Shown here piece by piece: positions 5,210 through 6,767 of a stretch of 6,767 nucleotides of DNA; the first letter of the stretch is position 1; every line of letters starts with the position of its first letter. Source of the stretch: Desulfuromonadales bacterium (GTDB lineage Bacteria; Desulfobacterota; Desulfuromonadia; Desulfuromonadales; BM103). The notes beneath the pieces were generated by a model. The model had not been told where the DNA came from. It ran no database searches and saw nothing but the letters and a program-made list of their open reading frames with translations. The DNA lies in NCBI GenBank assembly GCA_030640215.1, contig DAOWJU010000197.1, forward strand, positions 1-6,767. The letters are read 5' to 3'. The translations under genes were made by a program, and so were the position numbers.

Positions 5210-6767
5210 CTAAACCTCCTCCTGGGTGACACGCATCACTTCCTCAAGAGTTGTGATGCCCTGGAGCGCTTTGGCAAGACCGGCACTCCGTAGGGAACAC
5301 ATACCTCCCTCTATGGCGGCCTTCTTGATCGACGCGGCGTCCTTGTCCTGCAACAGCAGCTCTCGCACCTTATCGTCCACTTTCAGTAATTCATAAATAC
5401 CGGTCCGTCCCCAGTAGCCGATCTGCATACACTTGTCACAACCTGCGCCACGATAAAAGGTGGTTCCAGCTGGAAGAGGGCTCTCACTAGCGATCTCAAG
5501 CAGCAGTTCTTCCGGTGGCTGGTGCGGCTTCTTGCAGTGTGGACAGATAGTTCTCACCAGACGCTGGGCAAAGATACCGACGATACTTGAGGCAGCCAGG
5601 AACGGTTCGATCCCCATCTCAATCAGGCGGGTCAAAGCTCCTGCGGCGTCATTGGTGTGCAGTGTCGAAAAGACCATGTGCCCGGTCAGGGCCGATTGCA
5701 CGGCGATCTCGGCGGTTTCACGATCACGAATTTCGCCGACCATAATGATATCAGGATCCTGGCGCAGAATCGAGCGCAAGCCGTTGGCGAAGGTTAAGTC
5801 AATCTTCGGGTTGACCTGAATCTGACCGACACCCGGCAACTGGTACTCAATCGGATCCTCAACGGTGATGATGTTCTTCTCACGGTTGTTCAAACGGGTC
5901 AGGGCAGCGTACAGGGTGGTGGTTTTGCCAGATCCGGTAGGACCAGTGACCAGGAGAATCCCGTGGTTTTTATTGATCATCGCCTCGAAGGGCTTCAACA
6001 GGTCGCTCTCCAGACCGATTTCCTCAAGGCTGAGAACACTTGATGCCTTGTCGAGCAGACGCAGGACTACGCGTTCGCCGAAGGCAGTGGGCAGCGTTGA
6101 GACACGGATATCCATATCCCGGCCCCCCATACGCACGCGGAAGCGGCCATCCTGCGGCAGACGTTTTTCGGCGATATCCAGCTGGGCTATGATCTTGATG
6201 CGAGAGACGATTCCGGCATGAGCTTTAAGCGGTGGTTTGTTGACTTCGTAGAGAAGACCGTCGATCCGGTAGCGGACGATGAGCTCCTGTTCAAAGGGCT
6301 CGATATGAATGTCGCTGGCCCGTTCTTTGAACCCCTGAGTGATCAGGCTGTTGACGAAACGGATGATCGGCGCTTCATCTGAGCTATCAAGCAGGTCACG
6401 AGGTTCAAGAGAGTCGGACAACCCATCGACACTGTCTCCTTCAATCTCTTCAATCACGTCACCGGTCCCGCTGGCCTGCTTTTCATAAGCCCGGTTGATG
6501 GCCCGCAGGATTTCTTCTGGAGTGGCAAGACAGGGTTCGATCAGAGCCCCGGTCAGGGTGCTCAGATCATTGATTGGGCGGCTGTCGCCGGGGTCGCAGA
6601 TCGCGACCTGTAATCGATTGGCACTTCGGGAGAGGGGGAAGATGCGGTACTGCTTGGCAAAGCCGATTGGAATCAATCTGTGCAGGTCATCAAGGGTCGT
6701 TTCGGCAGGGATTGAGTCGATGAATTCCAGATCGTGCTGAACCGCCAGGGCACGAGCCAGGAGCGTC
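5210..6767 (-). CDS. gspE: Type II secretion system ATPase GspE (5' end outside window)
   Basis: Cytoplasmic hexameric ATPase that powers pseudopilus growth in type II secretion. 518 codons are visible; the frame stays open to the right edge, so the true start lies outside. The upstream codons encode ALAVQHDLEFIDSIPAET, which is normal GspE N-terminal domain, so TTG at 6674-6676 is an internal Leu rather than a start. Counted from the first visible codon: Walker A GPTGSGKT (275-282, about 5921-5944), Asp box TVEDPIEY (301-308), Walker B with DPDIIMVGEIRD (337-348), His box TGHMVFSTLHTND (361-373), and the four-cysteine zinc site CPHC (408-411) and CDKC (443-446). The zinc site and the gspF-gspG neighbours favour GspE over the pilus ATPase PilB, though PilB-type proteins can share the zinc motif. 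The TAG stop (5210-5212) touches the gspF start. Confidence 0.96.
   Translation of the reverse strand, partial: TLLARALAVQHDLEFIDSIPAETTLDDLHRLIPIGFAKQYRIFPLSRSANRLQVAICDPGDSRPINDLSTLTGALIEPCLATPEEILRAINRAYEKQASGTGDVIEEIEGDSVDGLSDSLEPRDLLDSSDEAPIIRFVNSLITQGFKERASDIHIEPFEQELIVRYRIDGLLYEVNKPPLKAHAGIVSRIKIIAQLDIAEKRLPQDGRFRVRMGGRDMDIRVSTLPTAFGERVVLRLLDKASSVLSLEEIGLESDLLKPFEAMINKNHGILLVTGPTGSGKTTTLYAALTRLNNREKNIITVEDPIEYQLPGVGQIQVNPKIDLTFANGLRSILRQDPDIIMVGEIRDRETAEIAVQSALTGHMVFSTLHTNDAAGALTRLIEMGIEPFLAASSIVGIFAQRLVRTICPHCKKPHQPPEELLLEIASESPLPAGTTFYRGAGCDKCMQIGYWGRTGIYELLKVDDKVRELLLQDKDAASIKKAAIEGGMCSLRSAGLAKALQGITTLEEVMRVTQEEV

Noticed and set aside
6674..6676. TTG as the gspE start codon
   Set aside because: The frame stays open to the window edge and the upstream codons encode typical GspE N-terminal sequence, so this is an internal Leu.
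3747..6740. Several + strand open frames of 64-126 codons opposite gspE, gspF and gspG
   Set aside because: They are antisense shadows of genes with clear family motifs, have Arg/Ser/Pro-rich shadow-like composition, and lack recognisable domains.
1..6767. CRISPR array, tRNA, rRNA or a novel defence/biosynthetic system
   Set aside because: No regularly spaced direct repeats, no tRNA- or rRNA-like segments and no unassigned gene of notable size are present; all long frames belong to known families.

Overview
The window reads as about 6.8 kb of chromosome from a Gram-negative bacterium of moderate GC. A type II secretion set (GspE, GspF, GspG), a periplasmic-binding TRAP transporter and long palindromic intergenic repeats point to Desulfuromonadales (Geobacter/Desulfuromonas-like) or a close deltaproteobacterial relative. 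That placement is inferred from protein style and remembered repeats, not from a search.

Layout. Bases 1-109 hold the last 35 codons of a 2-dehydropantoate 2-reductase-like gene (+). Its TAG stop lies inside the first CTAG of a 168-bp length-symmetric imperfect palindrome (106-273). A leader with a small hairpin and a strong ribosome binding site follows, then a complete tripartite TRAP transporter on the + strand: DctP (336-1385), DctQ (1465-1962) and DctM (2022-3308). A strong terminator-like hairpin separates dctP from dctQ. The convergent gap 3309-3496 is almost filled by a second, different palindrome (3318-3500), which also ends in CTAG and overlaps the TAG stop of the gene beyond it. 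The rest is on the minus strand, transcribed from the right edge leftwards: gspE (runs off the window), gspF and gspG.

How the genes work together. DctP should capture an organic acid in the periplasm and hand it to the DctQM membrane complex, which imports it with Na+ or H+. GspE is the cytoplasmic ATPase, GspF the inner-membrane platform protein and GspG the major pseudopilin of one type II secretion system. gspE and gspF are in the same reading frame with only one TAG codon between them. The two operons are unrelated in function and meet tail to tail.

I found no evidence of an undescribed defence, mobile or biosynthetic system. The most interesting material is non-coding: two palindromic repeats, each inserted so that a terminal CTAG coincides with the stop codon of the gene next to it, plus several hairpins at operon junctions.
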